DNA from: Candidatus Nealsoniibacteriota bacterium
GTDB lineage: Bacteria > Patescibacteriota > Minisyncoccia > Minisyncoccales > PWPS01
Length of the DNA: 25,886 nucleotides
Assembly (NCBI GenBank): GCA_003554445.1
Contig: PWGJ01000031.1
Location: 1-25,886 of the forward strand
Direction: 5' to 3'
The notes under the pieces are model-generated. The model was given only the letters and a program-made list of their open reading frames with translations, was not told the DNA's origin and made no database searches. Positions 1-7,016 of the stretch are shown here, in pieces; positions within the stretch are counted from its first letter, which is position 1, and every line of letters starts with the position of its first letter. A program made the position numbers and the translations under genes.

Positions 1-174
1 GATTACATTATACCAGCTATCCCAATCGGGAGTACTTAAATCCAAAGCGGCATTTCCCGTGCTGATGGTGTTTCCGGCTACTTCCGCGTCATCGGTAAAA
101 AGAGCGAAAGTCGCTCCGGCGGCAACACCGGCAACGAGAGCGATGATACCTAAACTAAGTAATACTTTTTTCAT
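1..174 (-). CDS. SipW/TasA-type secreted protein, N-terminal part (runs off left edge)
   Basis: The frame is open for all 58 codons from the ATG at 174-172 to the window edge, so this is the amino-terminal part only. It begins with MKKVLLSLGIIALVAGVAAG, a short positive region followed by a hydrophobic stretch, then ATFALFTDDAEVAGNTISTG. This resembles the signal-peptide region of TasA/CalY (camelysin) proteins, called SipW-type, which in Bacillus are exported and form surface fibres or act as surface proteases. Export and surface location are inferred. No SD precedes the ATG. The gene lies downstream of the RNA1 unit on the same strand, 100 bases past the end of its terminator, so RNA1 could also act as its leader or attenuator. 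The rest of the protein is not visible. Confidence 0.7.
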   Translation of the reverse strand, partial: MKKVLLSLGIIALVAGVAAGATFALFTDDAEVAGNTISTGNAALDLSTPDWDSWYNVI

Positions 175-273
175 AATTTTTAATAATTAACTAGTAATTT
201 AAGTTCGACCTTTGATTTTTTGCTTTTTAAAAGCGTCAAAAATTGGTGACAAAAACCCGGAGTGAATCCGAGC

Positions 274-303
274 AAAATAAAAAATCCGCCAATCAAAAGG
301 CGG
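274..303 (-). terminator. Intrinsic terminator of RNA1 / nrdD operon
   Basis: On the minus strand CCGCC, an 8-nt loop and GGCGG form a hairpin, followed at once by ATTTTTTATTTT. It ends the short RNA1 transcript. It is also the first terminator seen downstream of the FMN reductase gene. Confidence 0.8.
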
Positions 304-397
304 GCTTATTGGACTAGTCTTTAATTGTTCTGCTGATTTTCACTGTCTATTTGCAGTTGGTTTAGCACCTCCTTTCATAGACTGCGTCAGCGCATGT
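304..397 (-). ncRNA. RNA1: small structured RNA with SD-bearing loop
   Basis: This is the stretch between a perfect consensus promoter and an intrinsic terminator; with the terminator hairpin the RNA would be about 120 nt. It folds as an interrupted hairpin: GCTGA (391-387) with TCAGC (336-332), CGC (386-384) with GTG (343-341), an A-A mismatch, then GTCTAT (382-377) with ATAGAC (350-345). The 26-nt loop carries AAAGGAGGTG (375-366), a perfect complement of the usual 16S rRNA 3' tail. Two tiny reading frames exist: ATG at 378 (12 codons, beginning MKGGAKPTANRQ) and GTG at 343 (9 codons). Neither has a well-spaced SD. It may be a stand-alone small RNA, a leader-peptide RNA, or an attenuator for the SipW-type gene. 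I do not recognise the family. Confidence 0.6.
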
Positions 398-403
398 ACA
401 TGA

Positions 404-431
404 ATTATAATTAGTTTATATTCTTTGTCAA
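404..431 (-). promoter_or_regulatory. Perfect sigma70-type promoter for RNA1
   Basis: TTGACA (431-426), a 16-base spacer and TATAAT (409-404), both hexamers exact. The predicted transcription start is near 397. The TGA inside the -35 is the stop codon of the FMN reductase gene. Confidence 0.85.
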
Positions 432-946
432 ATATTTTTAGAATTTTTAGTCTTTGTTTTAATCTCTTTTAAGAAATCGGAGATATAATCCCGATATTTT
501 TTTTCAACGAGATTTCCGTTTTCATCAAATGCATTGCCTATACTTTTAAAAGTTACCATTTGGCTTATCGGACTCATCCCTAAATTGGTGAGGATCGGTC
601 TTAATTTTTCAATCATTCTTATCCCTCCGAAACTGCCGGCGGAGACACCTATTATTCCAACCGGCTTGCCGTCATACTCATCCAAAAAGGTGTCGAGTAA
701 AATCTTCAGCTCTCCGGGATAGCCACTGTTGTACTCCGGAGAAACTATTATAAAGCCGTCTGCTTTTTCCATTTTTTTTCTGAGTTTTTCTTGATTTTTT
801 GGATATCTTTCGGTAGCCGGTTTGGCCCAATCTCTTACATCTATTATTTCCGACTCAAAAGAAGTGATCTCTTCCAGTAAAAAATCAGCAACCTTTGCAG
901 ATTGCCTTCCTTCACGAGCAGTTGCTAAAATGATAGGTATATACAT
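428..946 (-). CDS. NADPH-dependent FMN reductase-like flavoprotein
   Basis: A 172-residue flavodoxin-fold protein of the NADPH-dependent FMN reductase family. It starts with the beta strand YIPIILATAREGRQS, whose following loop would bind the FMN phosphate. It contains the family motif SPEYNSGYPGELKILLDTF (about residues 69-87) and the later GIIGVSAGSFGG segment. Such enzymes reduce flavin or quinone-like acceptors with NAD(P)H in the cytoplasm. The ATG overlaps the TAA stop of nrdG by one base (TAATG), so the two are translated from one message. Co-transcription with an anaerobic reductase and its radical-SAM activase suggests it might supply reduced flavin or electrons for that system, but this is inference. 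The substrate cannot be read from the sequence. Confidence 0.85.
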   Translation of the reverse strand: MYIPIILATAREGRQSAKVADFLLEEITSFESEIIDVRDWAKPATERYPKNQEKLRKKMEKADGFIIVSPEYNSGYPGELKILLDTFLDEYDGKPVGIIGVSAGSFGGIRMIEKLRPILTNLGMSPISQMVTFKSIGNAFDENGNLVEKKYRDYISDFLKEIKTKTKNSKNI

Positions 947-1638
947 TATCTTATCTTGCAGTTTTTAACATATTCTTCGGCTTTTTCTTTGGCTTTTTTT
1001 AAAAATTCTTCTTCAAAACCTTCCTTTCCCTGAAATGAATTATCGACGGTAACCTTTCCTCTGAAATTTTGAAGGTAATAATTTTGAACCCCCTCTATCT
1101 CTTTTGCAATCTTGGAAACCGATTCAAGGTCATGAACTCCCGGTATCAAAGTAGTTCTGAATTCATAATTTTCAATCTTTTTTATGATCGATATTGACTC
1201 TCTTAAAATTTTAGGATTCACGCTGACTCCGGTAACTTTTTCATATTCTTCCAGGGGACCCTTTATGTCCATCGCTACATAATCAAGAAGATCTTTTTCA
1301 ATCAACTCTTTTAGCATTTTTGGATTGGTCCCGTTGGTGTCAAGCTTTACTTTGTAGCCCAGATCAATAATCTCAATTATAAACTCGGGGAGCTCTTTAT
1401 TTACCGTCGGTTCACCGCCACAAATTACCACACCTTCCAAAACATTTTTTCTCTGTTTTAAAAATTCAAAAAAATCCTTTTTTTCTATTTTTGGAGTCGT
1501 CTTTATTTTTTCATCAACTACCAAATCCGGGCTATGACACCAAGGACAGCTTAAATTGCAACCCGCCAAAAAGACGGTACAAGCCGGCTTTTCCGGGTAG
1601 TCGATAAGAGTCAATTTTTGCAAACCGCCGATTTTCAT
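946..1638 (-). CDS. nrdG: Anaerobic ribonucleotide reductase activase (radical SAM)
   Basis: A 230-residue radical SAM protein. Its start, GLQKLTLIDYPEKPACTVFL, and the cluster motif CNLSCPWC (Cys27, Cys31, Cys34) match the NrdG activase family. The three cysteines bind a 4Fe-4S cluster that cleaves S-adenosylmethionine, and the resulting radical is passed to a glycine in the class III reductase. CGGEPTVN (about 73-80) is the usual GGE motif that contacts SAM. It overlaps the glycyl-radical subunit gene upstream by four bases and the FMN reductase downstream by one. Because the reductase's radical glycine is on a separate small protein here, NrdG probably acts on that subunit. Confidence 0.93.
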   Translation of the reverse strand: MKIGGLQKLTLIDYPEKPACTVFLAGCNLSCPWCHSPDLVVDEKIKTTPKIEKKDFFEFLKQRKNVLEGVVICGGEPTVNKELPEFIIEIIDLGYKVKLDTNGTNPKMLKELIEKDLLDYVAMDIKGPLEEYEKVTGVSVNPKILRESISIIKKIENYEFRTTLIPGVHDLESVSKIAKEIEGVQNYYLQNFRGKVTVDNSFQGKEGFEEEFLKKAKEKAEEYVKNCKIR

Positions 1639-1946
1639 CGAGCAAAAGTTTTTCTTTCTTTAAACTCTTGCGTTTTACCGTCGTTCCAGTCTTGGACCGG
1701 TCTCAAATAGCCCACTATTCTAGAGTAGACCTCACACTTTTTATAATTTTTTAAAGAAGGATCCTTTTCGTAACATTCGTCACATTTTAAGACCGATGCC
1801 TTCTCGTCACCGTCTTCATATATTAATAAAGCGCCATCCTCTATCTCACCGTCATTTATTTCCAAATCGGTTCCGCAATCATAGCAGGTGCTGTACTTGA
1901 GAGCCTCTTTTTCCTTTTTGAAGATCTTTTTTTTAGTGTTACCCAT
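1635..1946 (-). CDS. Separate glycyl-radical segment of class III ribonucleotide reductase
   Basis: This 103-residue protein ends like the extreme C-terminus of NrdD: CEVYSRIVGYLRPVQDWNDG followed by KTQEFKERKTF. The RIVGYL motif (about 76-81) contains the expected radical-carrying glycine, Gly79. Its first 65 residues add CYDCG (Cys21, Cys24) and CDEC (Cys55, Cys58), which look like a zinc ribbon. The preceding 670-residue nrdD product has no such glycine motif, so the two proteins must work together, with the radical supplied by this subunit. The gene starts four bases after the nrdD stop in another frame, and the extra N-terminal domain argues against a sequencing error. There is no SD. 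A possible parallel is YfiD, which supplies a glycyl-radical domain to pyruvate formate-lyase. Confidence 0.85.
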   Translation of the reverse strand: MGNTKKKIFKKEKEALKYSTCYDCGTDLEINDGEIEDGALLIYEDGDEKASVLKCDECYEKDPSLKNYKKCEVYSRIVGYLRPVQDWNDGKTQEFKERKTFAR

Positions 1947-1950
1947 AAGA

Positions 1951-3963
1951 TTAATTTAGATTTTTTATGACCTTTTTTGGTTTTTTGATTTTACAATTTG
2001 GACAGGTGAACTTTTCTCCGTGAATATATCCGCAAGTGGGACAAACCGAAAAGCTGGGAGTCAAAGATATGTATGGCAGTTCGTAATTTTTAAATATATT
2101 TTTAATCAACTTTTTGGCTGCGCCCGGGCTTGATATCTTTTCACCTAAAAATAGATGAATTACCGTTCCTCCGGTAAATTTGGTTTGTAAGCTGTCTTGA
2201 TGGTCGATGATTTCAAGCGGGTCGTTGCTGTGCTTTACCGGTAGATGGACTGAGTTGGTATAGTAAGGAACTTCATCGGTGCCGGCGGTAATTATATCGG
2301 GATATTTTTCTTTATCTATTTTGGCTTGCTTGTAGGCGGTTCCCTCTCCCGGCGTTGCTTCGAGGTTGTAAAGATTATCGGTTTCTTTTTGGTATTCCAA
2401 GAGTTTTTCATTCATGAAGTCAAGCACATCTTCGGAAAACTTCTTTCCTTCTTCCGAGCCGATTCCCTTGTCGAGAAAGTTGAGGCAGGTCTCATTCATT
2501 CCGATAAGTCCTATCGTTGAGAAGTGATTTCCGTAATAAGTTCCACGCATCTCCTTTACTCCTTTGAGGTAATAACGACTGTAAGGATAAAGTCCTTTTT
2601 CCATGAAGTCGTTTATTACTTTTCTCTTTATTTCCAGAGATTCTTTGGCCAAATCCATCTGCTTTTCAAGTCTGTTGTAAAACTCTTTTCTGGTTTTGGA
2701 CAAGTATCCGATTCTGGGCATATTTACAGTTACAACACCAATCGATCCGGTTAAGGGTTGGCTTCCAAATAGACCTCCTCCTCTTTTTATCAGTTCTTTA
2801 TTATCAAGGCGAAGCCTGCAACACATGGATCGGAAGTCTTCCGGATCCATATCGGAATTCATATAATTTGAAAAGTAGTTTATGCCGTATTTGGTAGTCG
2901 CTTCCCACATGGGGTCAAGAGTCTCATTGTCCCAGTCAAAGTCATCGGTAATGGAAATGGTCGGAATCGGAAAAGTGAAAACTCTCCCCTTGGCATCACC
3001 CTCCATAATAACTTCATAAAAGGCTCTGTTAAACATATCCATCTCTTTTTGAAATTCTCCGTAAGTCTGATCCTGGGGCTCTCCTCCTATTATTACCGGC
3101 TGATCTTCCAGATGTTTAGGAACTTTTATATCAAGTGAAACATTTATAAACGGAGTTTGAAATCCTACTCTGGTCGGAACCATGCAATTGAATAAAAATT
3201 CCTGCATGGCCTGCTTTACTTCTTTGTATTCTAAATTGTCATAAGCTATGAAAGGTGCTAAAAAAGTATCAAAATTACTCATCGCTTGCGCCCCGGCTGA
3301 CTCTCCTTGGAGCGTAAAAAAGAAATTAACGACTTGTCCCAGAGCCGGTCTTAAGTGCTTGGGTGGTGCCGATTCTATTTTTGAAGGAACTCCACCGAAT
3401 CCTTTTATAAGTAAATCTTGTAGATCCCATCCGCAACAATAAGTAGCAAGTAAATTTAAGTCGTGAATATGTATATCTTCATTTTTGGCGGCTTTTCTTA
3501 TATTTTCCGGATATATTTTGTTGAGCCAATACTCCTTTGATACATGAGAGGTGACATACTGATTAAGACCCTGAAGCGAATAGGTCATATTGGCATTTTC
3601 TTTGACCTCCCAGTCCATCTCATCGATATAATCTTCAACTAAGTTTGCGGATTCATCGAGCTCTCCTTTCATTTCTCTTATTTCACGCCGCTTTTCCCTG
3701 TAAAGAATATAATTTTTTGCCGCTTCGTGAAAGCCTTCCATTATGAGGACTTCTTCCACGATGTCTTGAATTTGTTCTACATGAGGAATTTCATCCCGGC
3801 TGAATCTTCTAAGAAGCAGATTAAATGTTCTGTCCGATACTTCTTTAGCTTCTTTTTCTCCACCGTCGTCGGAAGAGGTTAAGGCCTTATAGACCGCCTT
3901 TTCAATTTTTGTTTTGTCAAAATCTACCTTCTCTCCGCTTCTTTTTTCAACTTTAGATATCAT
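1951..3963 (-). CDS. nrdD: Anaerobic ribonucleoside-triphosphate reductase, catalytic part lacking the glycyl-radical tail
   Basis: A 670-residue class III ribonucleotide reductase that reduces ribonucleotides to deoxyribonucleotides without oxygen. Residues 1-95 form an ATP-cone regulatory domain (start SKVEKRSGEKVDFDKTKIE). The catalytic barrel includes HIHDLNLLATYCCGWDLQDL (165-184) and TRVGFQTPFINVSLD (264-278). The C-terminus carries the zinc site CPTCGYIHGEKFTCPNC (Cys641, Cys644, Cys654, Cys657) and then stops after a short lysine-rich tail. NrdD proteins normally continue from there to an RVxGY glycyl-radical motif; here that segment is the next gene. Transcription probably starts from the promoter at 4058-4086. 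The ATG has no SD. Confidence 0.93.
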   Translation of the reverse strand: MISKVEKRSGEKVDFDKTKIEKAVYKALTSSDDGGEKEAKEVSDRTFNLLLRRFSRDEIPHVEQIQDIVEEVLIMEGFHEAAKNYILYREKRREIREMKGELDESANLVEDYIDEMDWEVKENANMTYSLQGLNQYVTSHVSKEYWLNKIYPENIRKAAKNEDIHIHDLNLLATYCCGWDLQDLLIKGFGGVPSKIESAPPKHLRPALGQVVNFFFTLQGESAGAQAMSNFDTFLAPFIAYDNLEYKEVKQAMQEFLFNCMVPTRVGFQTPFINVSLDIKVPKHLEDQPVIIGGEPQDQTYGEFQKEMDMFNRAFYEVIMEGDAKGRVFTFPIPTISITDDFDWDNETLDPMWEATTKYGINYFSNYMNSDMDPEDFRSMCCRLRLDNKELIKRGGGLFGSQPLTGSIGVVTVNMPRIGYLSKTRKEFYNRLEKQMDLAKESLEIKRKVINDFMEKGLYPYSRYYLKGVKEMRGTYYGNHFSTIGLIGMNETCLNFLDKGIGSEEGKKFSEDVLDFMNEKLLEYQKETDNLYNLEATPGEGTAYKQAKIDKEKYPDIITAGTDEVPYYTNSVHLPVKHSNDPLEIIDHQDSLQTKFTGGTVIHLFLGEKISSPGAAKKLIKNIFKNYELPYISLTPSFSVCPTCGYIHGEKFTCPNCKIKKPKKVIKNLN

Positions 3964-3998
3964 GTCTAACTGAAAAATTAAATTTTAAGAATTTTTAA

Positions 3999-4017
3999 AC
4001 AACCCGCTCTGGGTTGT
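3999..4017 (-). terminator. GC-rich hairpin between ftsZ and nrdD, possible terminator or leader hairpin
   Basis: ACAACCC, a 5-nt loop and GGGTTGT form a 7-bp stem. On the minus strand it is followed by TTTAAAAATTC, a weak U-tract. It lies inside the leader of the predicted nrdD transcript, so it may be an attenuator or protein-binding hairpin rather than the end of ftsZ mRNA. Confidence 0.45.
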
Positions 4018-4048
4018 GTTTCCATTTCATTTATTATTAATAACTATT

Positions 4049-4086
4049 ACTATTAATAGTCTATTATTTTTTCAAAAAAATGTCAA
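4049..4086 (-). promoter_or_regulatory. nrdD promoter with overlapping palindrome
   Basis: TTGACA (4086-4081), a 17-base spacer and TAGACT (4063-4058) on the minus strand. A perfect 12-bp palindrome, ACTATTAATAGT (4049-4060), overlaps the downstream edge of the -10, a position where a bound repressor could block transcription. It does not fit the NrdR box consensus as I know it. Confidence 0.6.
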
Positions 4087-4089
4087 AGA

Positions 4090-5022
4090 TTAAAAGCCGG
4101 TGGCAATGACCGTCACTTTTATCTGTCCTTCTTCAAGACTGTCGTCTTCAACCGCCCCGAATATGACTTGAGCATCGGGAGAAACTCTTTCTTTTATTAC
4201 TTTTGCAATATCATTAACTTCCGCCAAAGAGAGGTCGTCTCCTCCCCCGACATTGAAAAGCACTCCTTGTGCATTTTCACAAGAGAGGTCAACCAAGGGT
4301 AAATCAAGCGCTTTATTGGCAGCTTCTTCTCCGCGTCTTTTTCCTTCGGCTATTCCTTTGCCGAAAAGAGCCGATCCGGAGTTACTCATTATCGCCTTTA
4401 CATCCGCAAAGTCTATGCTTATTATTCCGGGCAAGACTATAAGGTCGGATATTCCTTGAACCGCTTGTCTTAAAATTTCGTCACAGTGCCAAAAGGCCTC
4501 TTTTAAAGTGACATTGGAATCCATACTGGTTAAAAGTTTGTCATTTGCAATCGGAATCAATGTATCCACTTTTCCTTTTACTTCTTCAAGTCCTTCTTTA
4601 GCTACTTTTTGCCTTTCTTTTCCTTCAAAAGAAAACGGCATTGTTACTACCGCTATGGTTAACGCTCCCGACTCTTTGGCAATTTCGGAAATCACCGGAA
4701 GGGCTCCCGTTCCGGTTCCTCCTCCCAGACCGCAAGTAAGAAAAATCATTTCCGATCCCTTTAAGGCTTCTTCAATTTCTTTTTTATTTTCCTGGGCCGC
4801 TTTTTTACCTATTTCCGGGTTCATTCCCGCACCCAATCCTTCAGTTAGCTTTTTACCTATTCTTATCTTTTTGTGTGCCTCCGTCTTTTCCAAATCTTGA
4901 AAATCAGCGTTCATGGCGATGAGCTCTATTCCTTTAATATCACAGCTCATCATTCTGGTGATGGCATTCCCTCCGGACCCTCCAATGCCTACAACTTTTA
5001 TTTTCGGCAATTGTTTTTTCAT
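4090..5022 (-). CDS. ftsZ: Cell division GTPase FtsZ, tail-less
   Basis: A 310-residue tubulin-like GTPase that forms the division ring. The GTP-binding glycine-rich loop (IKVVGIGGSGGNAITRM) and the tubulin signature GGGTGTG (100-106) are intact. The T7 loop reads GIISIDFADVK: the two aspartates are kept (Asp204, Asp207), but the usual Asn of NxDFAD is Ser202. The protein ends with QIKVTVIATGF, the last strand of the globular domain, so it has no disordered linker and no C-terminal peptide. In well-studied bacteria that peptide binds FtsA, ZipA and other partners. The gene starts four bases after ftsA's stop and is probably co-transcribed with it. There is no SD. Confidence 0.95.
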   Translation of the reverse strand: MKKQLPKIKVVGIGGSGGNAITRMMSCDIKGIELIAMNADFQDLEKTEAHKKIRIGKKLTEGLGAGMNPEIGKKAAQENKKEIEEALKGSEMIFLTCGLGGGTGTGALPVISEIAKESGALTIAVVTMPFSFEGKERQKVAKEGLEEVKGKVDTLIPIANDKLLTSMDSNVTLKEAFWHCDEILRQAVQGISDLIVLPGIISIDFADVKAIMSNSGSALFGKGIAEGKRRGEEAANKALDLPLVDLSCENAQGVLFNVGGGDDLSLAEVNDIAKVIKERVSPDAQVIFGAVEDDSLEEGQIKVTVIATGF

Positions 5023-5025
5023 AAA

Positions 5026-6243
5026 TTAGGGTATAAAAATTCTAAATATTTTTTTAATTTTTTTGACCATCCCCGTATTAAAATCAAAATTTATAAATCC
5101 TCTTCCTTTGGTGCTGTCGATTCCCAACTTTACCAACCCACAAACTGTGGAAAGAGAAGGATCTTCTTGGGATGGGTAAAAGTCATCCGGTGCTCCCAGT
5201 CTAACCGGAAGCTGACTCTTCTTTTTTACAAAATCTTTTAAATGTTTCATTTTAGCTCCTCCCCCGGTAAGAACTATTCCCGCCGGCAGTAATCCGGATC
5301 TTTCTATATCTTCCAGTTCTTGGTCTACCAATTCAAAAATCTCATCAACTCTGGCTTTAGCGATATTCTTTAAATCGGTTTCTTTGAAAACAACCTCTTC
5401 CCCACCGGGAATGTCAACCGCTTTTTTTCTTCCGGTCGCTTCCCCGAGTATATGCGAGCCCAACTCTTCCAGAATCTTTTCTGCAGCTTCTATACTCACT
5501 CGTAAACCGATGGCAATATCGTTTCTAACGTTTTGCATTCCTATAGGAATAACTGCGGTATGAATCATTTCACCTTCTTCAAAAACCGAAACCGATGTCG
5601 TTGCCGCTCCCAAATCAACTACGGCAACTCCGAGCTCTTTTTCTTGAGAGTTCAAAACAGCCCTTGCGCTGGCAGCGGACCCCAAAAACATATCCCTGAC
5701 TTCCAGGCCCGATTCAACAACTACTTCCGATGTATTATCTATATAAGGAGTAAATCCTCCGACTGCGAGGATTTTAGCTTCCAACCTTATTCCCTTCAAC
5801 CCCAAAGGTTCTCTTATTCCGTCTTGATCGTCAACTACATACTCCTGGGGTATTACTTCTATTATTTCTTTATTAGAAGGAATCGAAAAAGTTTTTGCCG
5901 CATCAATTACTCTTTCCAAATCCTGTTCCGATATTTTTTGATCCGCCCTGGAGACCGAGACCAATCCTTCGGATGAAATACAAAATATATGACTTCCGTT
6001 TATATTCACATACGCTCCGTCAATCTCTCTTCCGGCTTCCGTTTCGGCCTGCTTGAGGGCTTTTGAGATTACCTTTATGGCTTTGCTTCTTTTATTTATA
6101 ACTCCCTTTCTTACTCCTTGTGAAAAACTGATTCCTCTGCCTAAAACTTCAAAACCCCTACCGTCGGGTCTCTCTTTAGCAACCAAAATTTTTGTGGTAT
6201 ACGAACCTATATCAAGTCCGGCAATTATGGGGTTTTTACTCAT
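5026..6243 (-). CDS. ftsA: Cell division actin-like protein FtsA
   Basis: A 405-residue actin/Hsp70-fold ATPase that tethers FtsZ to the membrane. The first phosphate motif is GLDIGSYTTKILVA, the second VVDLGAATTSVSVFEEG, and the adenosine motif GIVLTGGGAKMKHL lies near the C-terminus. The FtsA-specific 1C (SHS2) domain replaces actin subdomain 1B. The last residues, MVKKIKKIFRIFIP, would form an amphipathic membrane-targeting helix. ftsZ follows after four bases, the standard pairing. It starts from its own promoter at 6290-6318. The partner FtsZ lacks the peptide that normally binds the FtsA 2B domain, so the contact must be made another way or by a bridging protein. Confidence 0.95.
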   Translation of the reverse strand: MSKNPIIAGLDIGSYTTKILVAKERPDGRGFEVLGRGISFSQGVRKGVINKRSKAIKVISKALKQAETEAGREIDGAYVNINGSHIFCISSEGLVSVSRADQKISEQDLERVIDAAKTFSIPSNKEIIEVIPQEYVVDDQDGIREPLGLKGIRLEAKILAVGGFTPYIDNTSEVVVESGLEVRDMFLGSAASARAVLNSQEKELGVAVVDLGAATTSVSVFEEGEMIHTAVIPIGMQNVRNDIAIGLRVSIEAAEKILEELGSHILGEATGRKKAVDIPGGEEVVFKETDLKNIAKARVDEIFELVDQELEDIERSGLLPAGIVLTGGGAKMKHLKDFVKKKSQLPVRLGAPDDFYPSQEDPSLSTVCGLVKLGIDSTKGRGFINFDFNTGMVKKIKKIFRIFIP

Positions 6244-6289
6244 TTTGGACTAGCAGTTTATAAATTAAAAAATGTAACTTACTGCAATT

Positions 6290-6318
6290 ATTCTAACTTT
6301 TTTATGAAAAACTTTCAA
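6290..6318 (-). promoter_or_regulatory. ftsA promoter
   Basis: TTGAAA (6318-6313), a 17-base spacer and TAGAAT (6295-6290). The TGA stop codon of ybeY lies inside the -35 hexamer. The predicted leader is about 40 nt with no SD. Confidence 0.65.
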
Positions 6319-6698
6319 CCTGAAAGAAGCTCTTTTTCTTTCTTTTTCATCGCTTTTTTGCCGTCTTCGGTTTTGTGCTCATAACCGATCAGATGCAAAA
6401 TTCCATGAACTAAAACTCTCTCTATCTCCTTTTTAAAAGACAAGCCGTGCTTATCGGCTTGCTTTTCTACAACCTCGGGAGAAATTAGAACTTCTCCCAA
6501 GAAATCATCTTCGCCTTCAAAAGATAAGACATCAGTCGGACCCTTTGAATCCCGATAACGTTCATTCAGTTTCTTTATTTCAGGTGCTTCTAAAAAAGCG
6601 ACAGAGAGCTTTGCCTTTTCGGTCGCAGCTCTCTCAGCCAAAGATTTTAAATTTTTTAAATCCAGATCGTAATCGGTTCGGTTGTTGATTTCAACCAT
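6315..6698 (-). CDS. ybeY: Endoribonuclease YbeY, rRNA maturation factor
   Basis: A 127-residue metal-dependent RNase involved in 16S rRNA 3'-end maturation and ribosome quality control. The zinc-binding signature HGILHLIGYEH (His98, His102, His108) and the PTDVLSF segment (54-60) are both present. It is somewhat shorter than many homologues (about 150), with a compact N-terminus. It starts two bases after the rpsU stop codon, so the S21 and YbeY genes form a translation-related pair. Its start is preceded by AGGGGAG seven bases upstream, inside the end of rpsU. This is one of the few ATG genes here with any SD-like sequence. Confidence 0.94.
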   Translation of the reverse strand: MVEINNRTDYDLDLKNLKSLAERAATEKAKLSVAFLEAPEIKKLNERYRDSKGPTDVLSFEGEDDFLGEVLISPEVVEKQADKHGLSFKKEIERVLVHGILHLIGYEHKTEDGKKAMKKKEKELLSG

Positions 6699-6699
6699 C

Positions 6700-6915
6700 T
6701 TACAACTCCCCTAATTTTCTTTTTCTTTGATACTCTTTCTTCAATTCTTTCTTTCTCAGTGCTCTCTTCTTTTTAGCCGTCTGATTCAACGGTTTTTGAT
6801 AAAATCTTCTGCTCCTGGCTTCGTTGATAATTCCGGATTTTCTAATTTCCCTGTTAAATCTATGAACCAGTCTGGAATTATTTTCTTTTGATCTTCTTTT
6901 TACTACTAATGGCAT
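6700..6915 (-). CDS. rpsU: 30S ribosomal protein bS21
   Basis: A 71-residue, very basic protein. RLVHRFNREIRKSGIINEAR followed by RRFYQKP is the bS21 pattern, and the C-terminal half is almost all Lys and Arg. bS21 sits near the 3' end of 16S rRNA, next to the anti-SD, and helps mRNA engagement. That makes it relevant to the SD-poor translation seen in this window. It is transcribed from its own promoter (6986-7014) with a leader of about 64 nt. The leader contains a 12-codon frame (ATG at 6959, beginning MTLRLRITNYH) of uncertain meaning and no SD for rpsU itself. Confidence 0.93.
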   Translation of the reverse strand: MPLVVKRRSKENNSRLVHRFNREIRKSGIINEARSRRFYQKPLNQTAKKKRALRKKELKKEYQRKRKLGEL

Positions 6916-6985
6916 GTTAATAATTAATGATAATTTGTAATTCTCAAACGCAATGTCATCGAAATTTATCTTTGAGGTGTGCTGA

Positions 6986-7014
6986 ATTATGAGCTAATTT
7001 TTAAAAGCTGTCAA
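6986..7014 (-). promoter_or_regulatory. rpsU-ybeY promoter
   Basis: TTGACA (7014-7009), a 17-base spacer and CATAAT (6991-6986). It lies directly after the stop codon of the HIT gene, with no terminator between. Confidence 0.7.
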
Positions 7015-7016
7015 AT

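Noticed and set aside
1635..1953. nrdD broken by a frameshift or stop
   Set aside because: The downstream protein has its own ATG, a distinct N-terminal Cys4 segment of about 65 residues and four-base operon spacing, which a simple frameshift would not give.
4508..4900. 130-codon plus-strand ORF opposite ftsZ
   Set aside because: It is an out-of-frame shadow of a clearly conserved gene, with no promoter or SD.
6924..6959. 12-codon leader ORF before rpsU
   Set aside because: It has no SD, and short frames of this size are common by chance in an AT-rich leader. It is mentioned under rpsU but not called as a gene.
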